From the NCBI GenBank assembly GCA_027349605.1, contig DAIEMM010000486.1, positions 1-11,413 of the forward strand: a stretch of 11,413 nt of DNA, given 5' to 3'. The stretch is from Anaeromyxobacteraceae bacterium (GTDB lineage: Bacteria; Myxococcota; Myxococcia; Myxococcales; Anaeromyxobacteraceae). The position numbers were made by a program, and so were the translations under genes. The notes beneath the pieces were generated by a model. It searched no databases. It saw nothing but the letters and a program-made list of their open reading frames with translations, and was not told the origin of the DNA. Positions 1 through 5,707 of this stretch are shown here, in pieces; the first letter of the stretch is position 1, and every line of letters begins with the position of its first letter.

Positions 1-193
1 AGGGCGGCGCCATGTCGGCGGTGAGGGTGGGCTTGCGGTCGCCGTGGACGACCGCCGCCGAGAACTGTGGAGTCCCGTCGACGGAGCTCCAGCTGCCCTC
101 GACGCGCTTCTGCAACCGGACGGCGCTCGGATCGGCCTTCGCGCGCTCCATCAGCGCGCCGACCGTCGCGAGGTTCACGTTGTTCATGCTCAT
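1..193 (-). CDS. OsmC-like redox protein, N-terminal part (runs off left edge)
   Basis: Sixty-four residues are visible, starting MSMNNVNLATVGALMERAKA, followed by a KRVEGSW stretch, a PQFSAAV strand and TADMAPP at the edge. This order (a short helix with VGALxExAKxDP, then KxxRVEGxW, then a strand leading to a P-rich turn) is what I recall for N-termini of OsmC/Ohr-family hydroperoxide-detoxifying proteins, whose two catalytic cysteines lie further on, outside this window. The role would be cytoplasmic reduction of organic peroxides, if the family call is right. A GGAG lies 4 bases before the first ATG and 10 before the second (at 187), so either could be the true start. No catalytic residue can be seen, so the assignment rests on the N-terminal pattern only. 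Confidence 0.62.
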   Translation of the reverse strand, partial: MSMNNVNLATVGALMERAKADPSAVRLQKRVEGSWSSVDGTPQFSAAVVHGDRKPTLTADMAPP

Positions 194-224
194 GGTGCTC
201 CGTATCGCGGGGGGGGGATGCGCC

Positions 225-254
225 GATCTACCGCGGGAAGATGCCGTTGGTCAA
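225..254 (-). promoter_or_regulatory. Candidate promoter of the OsmC-like gene
   Basis: On the minus strand TTGACC (249-254, five of six to the -35 consensus) is followed after 18 bases by TAGATC (225-230, a weak -10). Transcription would start near 218, giving a leader of about 25 bases before the ATG at 193. The run of nine G (209-217 on the plus strand) falls within this leader. The -10 match is poor, so this is a candidate only. Confidence 0.3.
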
Positions 255-311
255 TTACTTGTTTGAGTTCATGACTAGTAGCTGACCGCCGGGCCGTCCG
301 CGCTGCGCCCC

Positions 312-357
312 TTCCGTCGATCTCGCCCGTCGTCACGGTCGATTGAATCCTCGATCC
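312..357 (+). repeat. Dispersed imperfect repeat, copy 1
   Basis: By hand alignment this 46-base segment, beginning TTCCGTCGAT and ending TCGATCC, matches 5708-5752 in the same orientation at 38 of 46 columns including one gap. The flanks show weaker similarity (a GTCC and a CGCC just upstream in both). Both copies lie in intergenic DNA, about 5.4 kb apart. Function unknown. Confidence 0.6.
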
Positions 358-561
358 CCAGCGGGTACCCGAGCGGAACTGCGTTCGCGGAGGCGCTCGA
401 TCGTCGTGGTGGTGCCCGCGTGCTTGTCGGCCACCAGGTCTGCCAAGGCATTCCATACGCCGCGCTCTGCCTCGCGATGGCCGCTCCTCGGGGGACACCC
501 AAGACCGGCCAGGGAGGACTTCAAGGGGATGGCGCAGGAGGCCATGAATCCGGGTGCATGA

Positions 562-590
562 GCGGGCGGCCCGTCGCCAGGACCGCCCGC
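562..590 (-). terminator. GC-rich hairpin after the collagen/gp19 gene
   Basis: An 11-base-pair stem (GCGGGCGGTCC against GGGCCGCCCGC on the minus strand, one G-T pair) closes a seven-base loop. It begins 19 bases after the stop codon of the collagen-like gene. There is no run of T after it, so it may be a weak intrinsic terminator or a 3' end stabiliser. Confidence 0.5.
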
Positions 591-609
591 CGACCTGCAG
601 ATTGCGGGA

Positions 610-2265
610 CTAGGGTACCCGCACCGCACCCTCGGTAGCGATCACGAACTTCTCGAGATCCGCGCCAGATTCCGTCGCGAGGACCATGGACAACGGCCAC
701 GAGTTGGTGAGCTGCCAGCGACCGATGACCGTGGGCCCGTCGAGGAGGGTGACCCAGGCGACGGGCACCCTGGCGAGGTTCATCTGGCCGTCGACGACCT
801 GCTTCCGCCAGTCCGCGAGCACGCGTGGGCAGGGGCCTTCGCAGGTGAACGTGACATTGCCCCAGCTCAGGCGCCCTGCGATCTTGTGGATGACCTCCCG
901 CCCGTCGGCGATGATTCTGTGGTCCACGACCTCGTTCGTGGACCCGAGCCCGCTCCCGGATGCGAAGAGGACGGACAGCCTGCCTTCCACCTCGAGGCCG
1001 AAGACGTAGCGTCTATCGGGCCGGGGCGTCGACGCAGGTGCCACGACGCGCGTCATCTCATCGGTGGCGATCTTGAGCTCCTCGATCGGCATCGCGACGC
1101 CGGGGAGGGCGGGGGCCGTCAGGTACGAGCTCGGCCATGCCCGTGCCAGCGTCCAGCTCGCGACGACTCCCGAACCCTGGTCCAGCTCGAGCGTCACGTC
1201 CTGCTGGGCGGAGGCGACACTGGTCACGGCCAGGTCCCGCCATTCAGAAAGGGCGGTGCTGGTCGAGAACCCGCGCCTCAGCACGACTTCCGGGACGGCC
1301 GTTCTGCCCGGATACTTCTGCGTGGCGCCGGTTCCGCCCGGGCCCGAGTCGATCGTTTCGATGACCTCGGTCACGGTGCCGACGTTCTCCGCCTCGAAGA
1401 ACCTGCCGAGCAGCACTCCGGCGGCGGTCCGGAGGGAGTAGACGCGCCGCTCGACGTCCACCGTGGCGATGCCCGAACCAGCCGGCCCGACGGGCCCGGT
1501 TGGCCCGGTTGGCCCGGTTGGCCCGGTGTCACCCTTCAACCCTTGCGGTCCCTGGGGCCCGATGGGTCCGGCAGGGCCAGGTAGCCCGTCCACTCCGTTG
1601 ATTCCGTCGACACCCGACAGGCCCTGTGGCCCCGGCTCTCCCTGCGGCCCCGGCACTCCCTGCGGCCCTGGCACACCCTGGATTCCCTGCCCTGCAAGCA
1701 GCGACCAGTCCGCGCCGGCCCAGACACCGGAAGTCGGGGCGATGGCGACGAACGCGGACCCGCCGTACTCGACCGCATCATTGACGGCGTAGGCCGTCCC
1801 GGCGTTCCAGGTGCCTCGCCACACGAGCCCCGCCGGCCCTGGGATGCCTTGCGGACCCTCCTTCCCCTGTACTCCAGTTGCCCCGGTATCGCCCTTCGGG
1901 CCCTGTGCTCCAGGATCTCCCTTCGGCCCCTGCGGACCCGTAGGCCCGACGGGCCCCTGTGGTCCGACGGTGTTGATGCTCATGAAGAGTTCGTTGGACT
2001 TGCAGTCGAATGCCCCCCCTGCCGTGCAGGTGAGACCGGGGATCATGTTCTCCTCTGCCGGGTACCCGAGCGCGGTCGGATCGCAGTCTCGGGGGAACCA
2101 GGGCGTCACGATGCGGAACCCACCGCTCAACTGCTTGTAGCAGGCCGGGATGGTCACCGACCCCGAGTAGGCAGGTGGGTTCGTCCCTGCCGCTCCAGCG
2201 ATCGGGAACATCAGGACCGTGAGCAGGGATGCCGCAAGCACAGCCTGCCGACGAACTCGCTTCAT
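610..2265 (-). CDS. Exported collagen-like protein with two tandem gp19-like tail-tube domains
   Basis: 551 residues. Residues 1-26 form a signal peptide (MKRVRR, a hydrophobic core, AGAAG cleavage region). Residues 30-100 hold four cysteines (42, 61, 80, 88). Uninterrupted Gly-X-Y triplets fill 101-146 and 194-263. Between them, 147-191 (VWRGTWNAGTAYAVNDAVEY and a later ADW) resembles the aromatic chitin-binding CBM5/12 pattern. Residues 266-408 and 410-551 each follow the plan of phage T4 gp19 / contractile-injection tube proteins: an EVIE or EVVDH segment, a strand before a W-R helix (342-343 in the first), an AWP or SWP motif (376-378, 522-524) and a closing IEELKIATDEMTRV or LEKFVIATEGAVRV. 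The start is chosen because AAGGAG sits four bases upstream and the signal peptide begins there; the frame is open back to 2787 but that part does not look coding. The likely product is a trimeric surface or secreted fibre. The gp19 call is from pattern memory. Confidence 0.82.
   Translation of the reverse strand: MKRVRRQAVLAASLLTVLMFPIAGAAGTNPPAYSGSVTIPACYKQLSGGFRIVTPWFPRDCDPTALGYPAEENMIPGLTCTAGGAFDCKSNELFMSINTVGPQGPVGPTGPQGPKGDPGAQGPKGDTGATGVQGKEGPQGIPGPAGLVWRGTWNAGTAYAVNDAVEYGGSAFVAIAPTSGVWAGADWSLLAGQGIQGVPGPQGVPGPQGEPGPQGLSGVDGINGVDGLPGPAGPIGPQGPQGLKGDTGPTGPTGPTGPVGPAGSGIATVDVERRVYSLRTAAGVLLGRFFEAENVGTVTEVIETIDSGPGGTGATQKYPGRTAVPEVVLRRGFSTSTALSEWRDLAVTSVASAQQDVTLELDQGSGVVASWTLARAWPSSYLTAPALPGVAMPIEELKIATDEMTRVVAPASTPRPDRRYVFGLEVEGRLSVLFASGSGLGSTNEVVDHRIIADGREVIHKIAGRLSWGNVTFTCEGPCPRVLADWRKQVVDGQMNLARVPVAWVTLLDGPTVIGRWQLTNSWPLSMVLATESGADLEKFVIATEGAVRVP
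1493..1528. repeat. Nine-base tandem repeat inside the second collagen block
   Basis: The unit GGCCCGGTT occurs three times in full (1493-1519) plus eight bases of a fourth. On the coding strand it encodes successive Gly-Pro-Thr triplets. Less exact 18-base repeats of CCTGCGGCCC-type units follow at about 1630-1690. The unit is a multiple of three, so gain or loss of copies would change fibre length without breaking the frame. Confidence 0.8.
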
Positions 2266-2277
2266 GGCTCTCCTTCT
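2266..2277 (-). promoter_or_regulatory. Ribosome binding site fixing the start of the collagen/gp19 gene
   Basis: On the minus strand AGAAGGAGAGCC directly precedes the ATG at 2265. It gives the best Shine-Dalgarno match in this frame and coincides with the first residue of a signal peptide, so the upstream 174 codons of open frame are not part of the gene. Confidence 0.7.
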
Positions 2278-2535
2278 GCGGGCGGGCGCCCGCGTTGGTC
2301 TTGCACGGCCGAGAGGAACGAGAGAGGGGATTGCTGGCTGCGCCAGCGGGCACACCGTACGCGGCCTACGGCTCTCGCCGAACCAGCGGACATGGAGGCT
2401 CCCCCCGGCGCACGGTTCACCTTCCGTGCAGATGAAGCAATCCCCTGAACGCTGGGTCGCTTGGGTTAGCCTCTTCGGGTGAACCAGGCGGGGGAGTCTG
2501 GACTTCATGGGTCGATGCGCCCGAGGAGCAACACC

Positions 2536-2718
2536 ATGACCAGCGCGGAGAAGTGGGCCACCTACGCGGCGCTCGCCAAGCCGTTCAAGGTGCCCACCGT
2601 CCAGGTGGTGGACCTCCACCGCGACGAGCAGGCGGAGGTGAACTTCGTGAGGACGGCGACCGGGGTGCTGCGGGCCATCGTTGCCGGGGTCGGGTACCCC
2701 GTGCGTGGTTGGCAGCTC
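2536..2718 (+). pseudogene. 5' fragment of an unrecognised gene
   Basis: A GAGGAG seven bases before the ATG leads into about 56 codons of which 55 end in G or C, starting MTSAEKWATYAALAKPFKVP and including a VVDLHRDEQAEVNF segment. From about 2703 this bias vanishes at once and the frame continues as arginine-rich translation without meaning, finally overlapping the opposite-strand gene at 2800-3324. This is best read as the N-terminal part of a real gene cut off by a rearrangement or shifted by a small indel. The next reading frame (SGVPVSEALRMAPVGRFGGS, about 2715-2775) could be its continuation. I do not recognise the family. It is divergent from the collagen-like gene with about 270 bases between the starts. 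The 3' end given is approximate. Confidence 0.4.
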
Positions 2719-2799
2719 AGGGGTGCCCGTATCAGAGGCCCTGCGGATGGCTCCCGTGGGACGCTTCGGGGGCTCCGAACAGGCCACCGGGGCTCCTCG

Positions 2800-3324
2800 T
2801 CACTTCGTCCTGGCCAGCCCACGAATCTTCTCGAGGTCGAGATCCCCCGGTGCACCCCACCCGCGCACACCGGCTGGAACGACCGGCCGGAAGTTCTCGT
2901 AGAGCTCATGACCCCGCTGCCTCGACTCCTCTGGCGGGAACGCCGCCGCGAGCTGCTCCATGGCCGCCTTCACGTCGGGCAACGCGCCGCCGAACCTGGG
3001 CTCGAGATACCTCCGGACGCTCGACGGCGAGACCTGCTTGTCCTTCTCGAGGGCCCGGAGCCCGTGCTCCATCCGGACCATCGGGACCGCGCGGTGCAGG
3101 ACGTCGACGTGCAGGACCTTCTCGGGCGGGAGCTTCCCCCGTTCCTCCTTCACGCTCTCCGGCTCGGGCGTGCAGATGCCGAGGCGTACGCCCTTGGCGT
3201 ACGCGTTCAGCCCCGCGACGGCCTGCCCGATGGTGAGCGCCTCGTCCTGGTCGAAGCCGAGTCGCTCGGCGACGACTGCCGCCCACAGGGTCATCACCGG
3301 TGCGCGGTTGACCTTGATGACCAT
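2800..3324 (-). CDS. Conserved protein of unknown function (VNRAPVMTLWAAVVAERLG type)
   Basis: 174 residues, starting MVIKVNRAPVMTLWAAVVAE, with AAGGA about eight bases upstream of the ATG. The N-terminal motif, the LTIGQAVAGLNAYAKGVRLG stretch, a central HVDVLHRAVP, a SPSSVRRYLEPRFG helix pair and the C-terminal ELYENFRPVVPAGVRGWGAP all match a family I recall from diverse bacteria whose function is not known to me. The length agrees with that family. No signal peptide, membrane segment or metal motif is visible, so it is probably a soluble cytoplasmic helical protein. It is the last gene of the minus-strand cluster, 40 bases after its neighbour. The strong conservation of this family suggests an intact functional gene, in contrast to the broken plus-strand fragment that it faces. 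Confidence 0.75.
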   Translation of the reverse strand: MVIKVNRAPVMTLWAAVVAERLGFDQDEALTIGQAVAGLNAYAKGVRLGICTPEPESVKEERGKLPPEKVLHVDVLHRAVPMVRMEHGLRALEKDKQVSPSSVRRYLEPRFGGALPDVKAAMEQLAAAFPPEESRQRGHELYENFRPVVPAGVRGWGAPGDLDLEKIRGLARTK

Positions 3325-3364
3325 CGGCGGATCCTTCCCCCGCCCCGTGTCGGGAGACCTCGCG

Positions 3365-3784
3365 CTACGCCTTCCGCTTCTCCTCGATCTCCTTCTTCAG
3401 TTCCTCGAGCGCCTGCTCCCCCGCCTTCGACTCACCGGCCGCCTTCGTATCGGTGGCCTTGCCGGTCATGTGCGCGGCGCCAGGAGCCCAGCCCGGGGTG
3501 ATGGTCGCGCCGAGGTCCTTCGCCGAGCGGTTGAACGCGCCCGCCACTCCGCTGACCGCCGTCTTCGCCGCCAGGTAGAGGCCGATGAAGGGGAGGAACA
3601 CCACCATGAGGCCGCCAAGCACCGGCATGAGCATGAGGGCCGCTGCGGTGTTGAGCTTCACGTAGTGCTCGGAGGCGGCGCCTGGGAGCTTCTGCCCGTC
3701 CTTCTCGACGGGGAAGATTTCCCAGTTCGACTTCGAGAGGTAGTAGCCGCCCTGGACTGCCGTTCCGCCGTTGATGGTCGTCAT
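3365..3784 (-). CDS. Small membrane protein of unknown function
   Basis: 139 residues. The N-terminal third (MTTINGGTAVQGGYYLSKSN, then WEIFPVEKDGQKLPG) is soluble. Residues about 46-80 are hydrophobic (AAALMLMPVLGGLMVVFLPF and onwards), long enough for one or two membrane passes. The last 35 residues are charged and helical (GEQALEELKKEIEEKRKA) and could form a short coiled coil. AGGGAG precedes the ATG by eight bases. No known domain is recognised. The WEIFPVEKDGxxLPG segment looks like a small conserved binding module preceding a membrane anchor. It lies between the HExxH gene (after a 168-base gap) and the VNRAPV-type gene, all on one strand. A role as a membrane partner of one of these is a guess. 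Confidence 0.65.
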   Translation of the reverse strand: MTTINGGTAVQGGYYLSKSNWEIFPVEKDGQKLPGAASEHYVKLNTAAALMLMPVLGGLMVVFLPFIGLYLAAKTAVSGVAGAFNRSAKDLGATITPGWAPGAAHMTGKATDTKAAGESKAGEQALEELKKEIEEKRKA

Positions 3785-3849
3785 GGTGTTTGCTCCCTTT
3801 CTGATGAGGAGTGTGCTTCATCCGGCGGGCGGCCGATATTGGGAGAGAT

Positions 3850-3911
3850 CCCCATCCAGCGGAGATTGAATCCGGGTTGAGGCTCGGGAAAACACCCGAA
3901 CCCGGATGGGG
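3850..3911. repeat. Nested inverted repeat between two minus-strand genes
   Basis: CCCCATCC (3850-3857) pairs with GGATGGGG (3904-3911). Inside it CCGGGT (3872-3877) pairs with ACCCGG (3900-3905), and TCGGG (3884-3888) pairs with CCCGA (3895-3899). The two outer stems share the bases 3904-3905, so they are partly alternative. There is no T run on either side. It may be an mRNA processing or attenuation structure in the 168-base gap between the HExxH gene and the membrane-protein gene. Confidence 0.5.
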
Positions 3912-3952
3912 CGTGATCCACGACCCCAGGCGATCACCTTTGGGCGGTCTGC

Positions 3953-4300
3953 CTACAGGAACTTCCGGACCGCTTCCTCGGCCGCCTTGCGGCGGCAGCA
4001 CCATCCGTACATCGGCCCCGCGATCACGCGGGCAACGCCCTCCACCGGGTGACCTGCGCGAACCTGCACGGCGTACGCCTCGGCCTCCCAGCGCATGCGC
4101 CACGGGTTCCAGCCGAGGGGCAGGAGCAGCAGGTAGCTCACCCAGAACCAGACCGGGTGCTCCGCCTGCTGCCGGACGTGGACCCGCTCGTGGGCGAGGG
4201 TCAGCACGCTTCCCGGGTCCCGCATGAAGATGTGTCGGCCGAAGGTGATGCCCAGCGCCGGGAACCACGACCAGAGGCGATGGACGTCGTACGGGTTCAT
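3953..4300 (-). CDS. Small HExxH putative metalloprotein with a hydrophobic segment
   Basis: 115 residues. HERVH at 37-41 is an HExxH zinc motif; a third ligand could be Glu72 or Glu74 in RWEAEAYA. Between them residues 50-64 (VWFWVSYLLLLPLGW) are strongly hydrophobic. This compact plan (HExxHxRQ, a hydrophobic helix, then an ExEAYA helix) is one I recall from small uncharacterised bacterial and phage proteins annotated as putative peptidases. Activity is not shown by the sequence. There is no signal peptide. Translation initiation is weak: GAGG is 11 bases before the ATG. The gene starts 54 bases after the stop of the zinc-ribbon gene, so it may depend on read-through from it. The C-terminal CCRRKAAEEAVRKFL is basic. 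Confidence 0.65.
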   Translation of the reverse strand: MNPYDVHRLWSWFPALGITFGRHIFMRDPGSVLTLAHERVHVRQQAEHPVWFWVSYLLLLPLGWNPWRMRWEAEAYAVQVRAGHPVEGVARVIAGPMYGWCCRRKAAEEAVRKFL

Positions 4301-4354
4301 CAGGTTGTGGACCTCGCGAGCAAGGAATCAGTCGGCATCGTTCCCCGACAGCAC

Positions 4355-5051
4355 CTACGGCAGCGCACGGACCCGGGGTTGCACCACGCGAGAGGGGGCC
4401 GCTCCATGGTCGTACTGGTGCCCCAGCCCCGAGTACGCCGCCCGGTACAGCACCTTGCCGAGCGCCACGTCGTACTCGTAGGCCGACAACCTCCCATCGG
4501 CAAGCGGCCCTCCACATCGCGCGCACCGGTTCCAGTTCTCGCACTTGCAGCGGATGCGGATCACCCGGGGCGTCATGTCGCCGTTCCCCTCCCCGGCTAC
4601 CGCCAGGATGTCCCCTGCGAACCAGCCGCAGGCGGCGCAACGCACCAGGCTCGACGGGACACCCGTGTCGCGTGCGGAAAGGCGCCTGACGTCGCCTGGC
4701 GCGGCGTCCACCTTCGAGGCCGTCGCCGACCAGGAAGCCGCCCTTCGGGCCGACCTGTTCGATGAATTCCTCCAGGGCGCGGCTGCGTGGGAGCAGTTCC
4801 GCGGTCTCATGGATCTCCACCGGCGGCGCGAGGCGTTCCGTCACCGGGATGCCGGCCACGGACGGGGTGCTCCTGAGCTCCGAACCCTCCGGCCAGAGGT
4901 AGACGGCATCGTCGTGTCCGATGCACAGGCACGTGTCGAGCCAATCATCGGGCAGCAGGGAAACGTGCCTCAGCGGCGTGTGACCGATGCGCGTGATGAG
5001 GTAGGGGAAGCCCTCGAAGGTGGGCGGCAGGGCCGGCTGGCCGGGGCTCAT
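4355..5051 (-). pseudogene. Zinc-ribbon protein gene interrupted by a one-base insertion
   Basis: A GGAGAG five bases upstream supports the ATG at 5051. The first 113 codons read as protein (TRIGHTPLRHVSLLPDDWLD, then IGHDDAVYLWPEGSE) and end at GFLVGDGLE. The coding signal then moves to another frame, which runs from DAAPGDVRRLSARD to the stop at 4355. Removing one of the two C at 4711-4712 joins them into a 231-residue protein. Its second half carries six cysteines in pairs (138/141, 168/170, 176/179 of the joined protein) in CAACGWF, RCKCENWN and CARCGGP, which suggests a zinc-binding fold. The first frame has no stop of its own until far downstream, so two separate genes are unlikely. The break may be a real mutation or a sequencing error. 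Function unknown. It begins 20 bases after the MazE-like gene ends. Confidence 0.6.
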
Positions 5052-5071
5052 GGTCTCTCCATCACGCGGCT

Positions 5072-5461
5072 CTACGCAGGGCTTCGAGATTGTTGATGGC
5101 AGCGCACCGGCGAACGTCGAGTGTTCTTTCGAGCGCCCTTGTAACGGGCCCTGGGGCCTTGAACGGCACCGATGCGAGCGAGTCGGTGCTCGATGGCCGT
5201 TCGCTCGCTCAGGGTGGCCCGGCCCTCGGGGGTCTTGCGAAGGGCCCGGAGTTCGATGAGCAGGTCTTCGTGCTCGTTGATGGTGTCGTCGTGGGCCTTG
5301 AGAGCACGCTGCAGTGCCGCCCGGACTCGCTCCTTCTGTCCCTTCCGGACGGGCGAGATGATCAGCCGATCCCCATCGGTCCGCATGTCGAGCGCGGCTT
5401 CCCGATCGATCTCGAGGAACTCCAGGATCGGCTTCTCGATGAACATCAGCTTCTCGCTCAT
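5072..5461 (-). CDS. MazE/AbrB-like protein with shortened N-terminus
   Basis: 129 residues from the ATG at 5461. MSEKLMFIEKPILEFLEIDR followed by MRTDGDRLIISPV matches the core of MazE/SpoVT-AbrB swapped-hairpin antitoxins (PILExLxID, then a TDGxxLIIxPV strand). Those proteins normally begin with a strand containing KHGNSxAL; here it is missing, so DNA binding may be impaired. Residues 45-95 are helical and charged. From about residue 98 the codon bias fades. Another frame then reads VPFKAPGPVTRALERTLDVR and ends at 5062, only ten bases before the next ATG, so the C-terminus may be frameshifted. An upstream in-frame ATG at 5617 lies in the terminator hairpin and is rejected. Initiation is weak. 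No MazF-type toxin gene adjoins it; the next gene is the zinc-ribbon gene. Confidence 0.6.
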   Translation of the reverse strand: MSEKLMFIEKPILEFLEIDREAALDMRTDGDRLIISPVRKGQKERVRAALQRALKAHDDTINEHEDLLIELRALRKTPEGRATLSERTAIEHRLARIGAVQGPRARYKGARKNTRRSPVRCHQQSRSPA

Positions 5462-5601
5462 GACTCGCTGTTGTTTCCAGGGCACGCCACAGGGGTATTT
5501 GTCAGCGAAGTCCTGAGGCGAACGAGGCCTTGGGTGCCAACGGAGGGACGCCCGGGCGGCAACCTGACGGCACCCGCTGTCGTGCGCCGGCGGTACCCTA
5601 G

Positions 5602-5636
5602 AAAAATGCCCCGACAAACCTGGGGTTTGTCGGGGC
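5602..5636 (-). terminator. Intrinsic terminator (minus strand)
   Basis: A perfect 13-base-pair stem (GCCCCGACAAACC, 5608-5620, with 5624-5636) has a three-base loop. On the minus strand it is followed at once by ATTTTT (5602-5607). It stops transcription coming from higBA and, by position, would be the native terminator of the tRNA-Gly of which a fragment lies six bases upstream. It isolates the MazE-like gene cluster from higBA. Confidence 0.8.
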
Positions 5637-5641
5637 TGTAC

Positions 5642-5665
5642 TGGAGCGGGAAAGGGGATTTTAAC
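5642..5665 (-). other. tRNA-Gly 3'-end fragment, candidate attachment site
   Basis: On the minus strand GTTAAAATCCCCTTTCCCGC followed by TCCA resembles the T-loop, T-stem 3' strand, acceptor strand (TTCCCGC), discriminator T and encoded CCA of bacterial tRNA-Gly(GCC), which begins GCGGGAA. The bases upstream do not pair as a T-stem and no 5' half is present, so it is not a working tRNA. A 3' fragment with the terminator right after it is what remains at the distal end of an element integrated into a tRNA 3' end. The usual C in the T-loop is A here, so some decay has occurred. Confidence 0.5.
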
Positions 5666-5707
5666 TTTGACGATGAGTGAACTTCAACCATGCGACAGTC
5701 CACGCCT

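Larger units (their letters stand above)
194..609. other. Intergenic region of about 415 bases without a convincing gene
   Basis: This stretch holds the candidate promoter of the OsmC-like gene, a nine-G run, one copy of the dispersed 46-base repeat (312-357) and a GC hairpin (562-590). One minus-strand frame from about 480 down to its stop at 333 reads like protein for some 35 residues (ending near ADLVADKHAGTTTTIERLRE) with GC-rich third positions. It has no ribosome site or start that fits and may be the tail of a lost gene. The region is otherwise unremarkable. Confidence 0.5.

Noticed and set aside
363..2075. Shared 14-mer CGGGTACCCGAGCG near 363 and 2062
   Set aside because: It is built around a palindromic core, one copy lies inside codons of the collagen gene, and the flanks do not match; probably chance.
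2414..2485. Inverted repeat GGTTCACC / GGTGAACC upstream of the collagen gene
   Set aside because: Eight-base arms 56 bases apart are close to chance level in this composition and no other support was found.
2266..2787. Upstream extension of the collagen/gp19 frame by 174 codons
   Set aside because: The extension is arginine- and proline-rich without codon bias, whereas a ribosome site and signal peptide mark the start at 2265; the plus strand over 2536-2703 is clearly coding instead.
3432..5051. Single 539-residue minus-strand protein
   Set aside because: Only its first 113 codons look coding; the rest crosses three other genes in the wrong frame. It is a by-product of few stop codons in GC-rich DNA after the frameshift.
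5642..5700. A complete tRNA gene at the tRNA-Gly-like sequence
   Set aside because: The T-stem 5' strand does not pair, and no anticodon arm, D arm or 5' acceptor strand can be found upstream.
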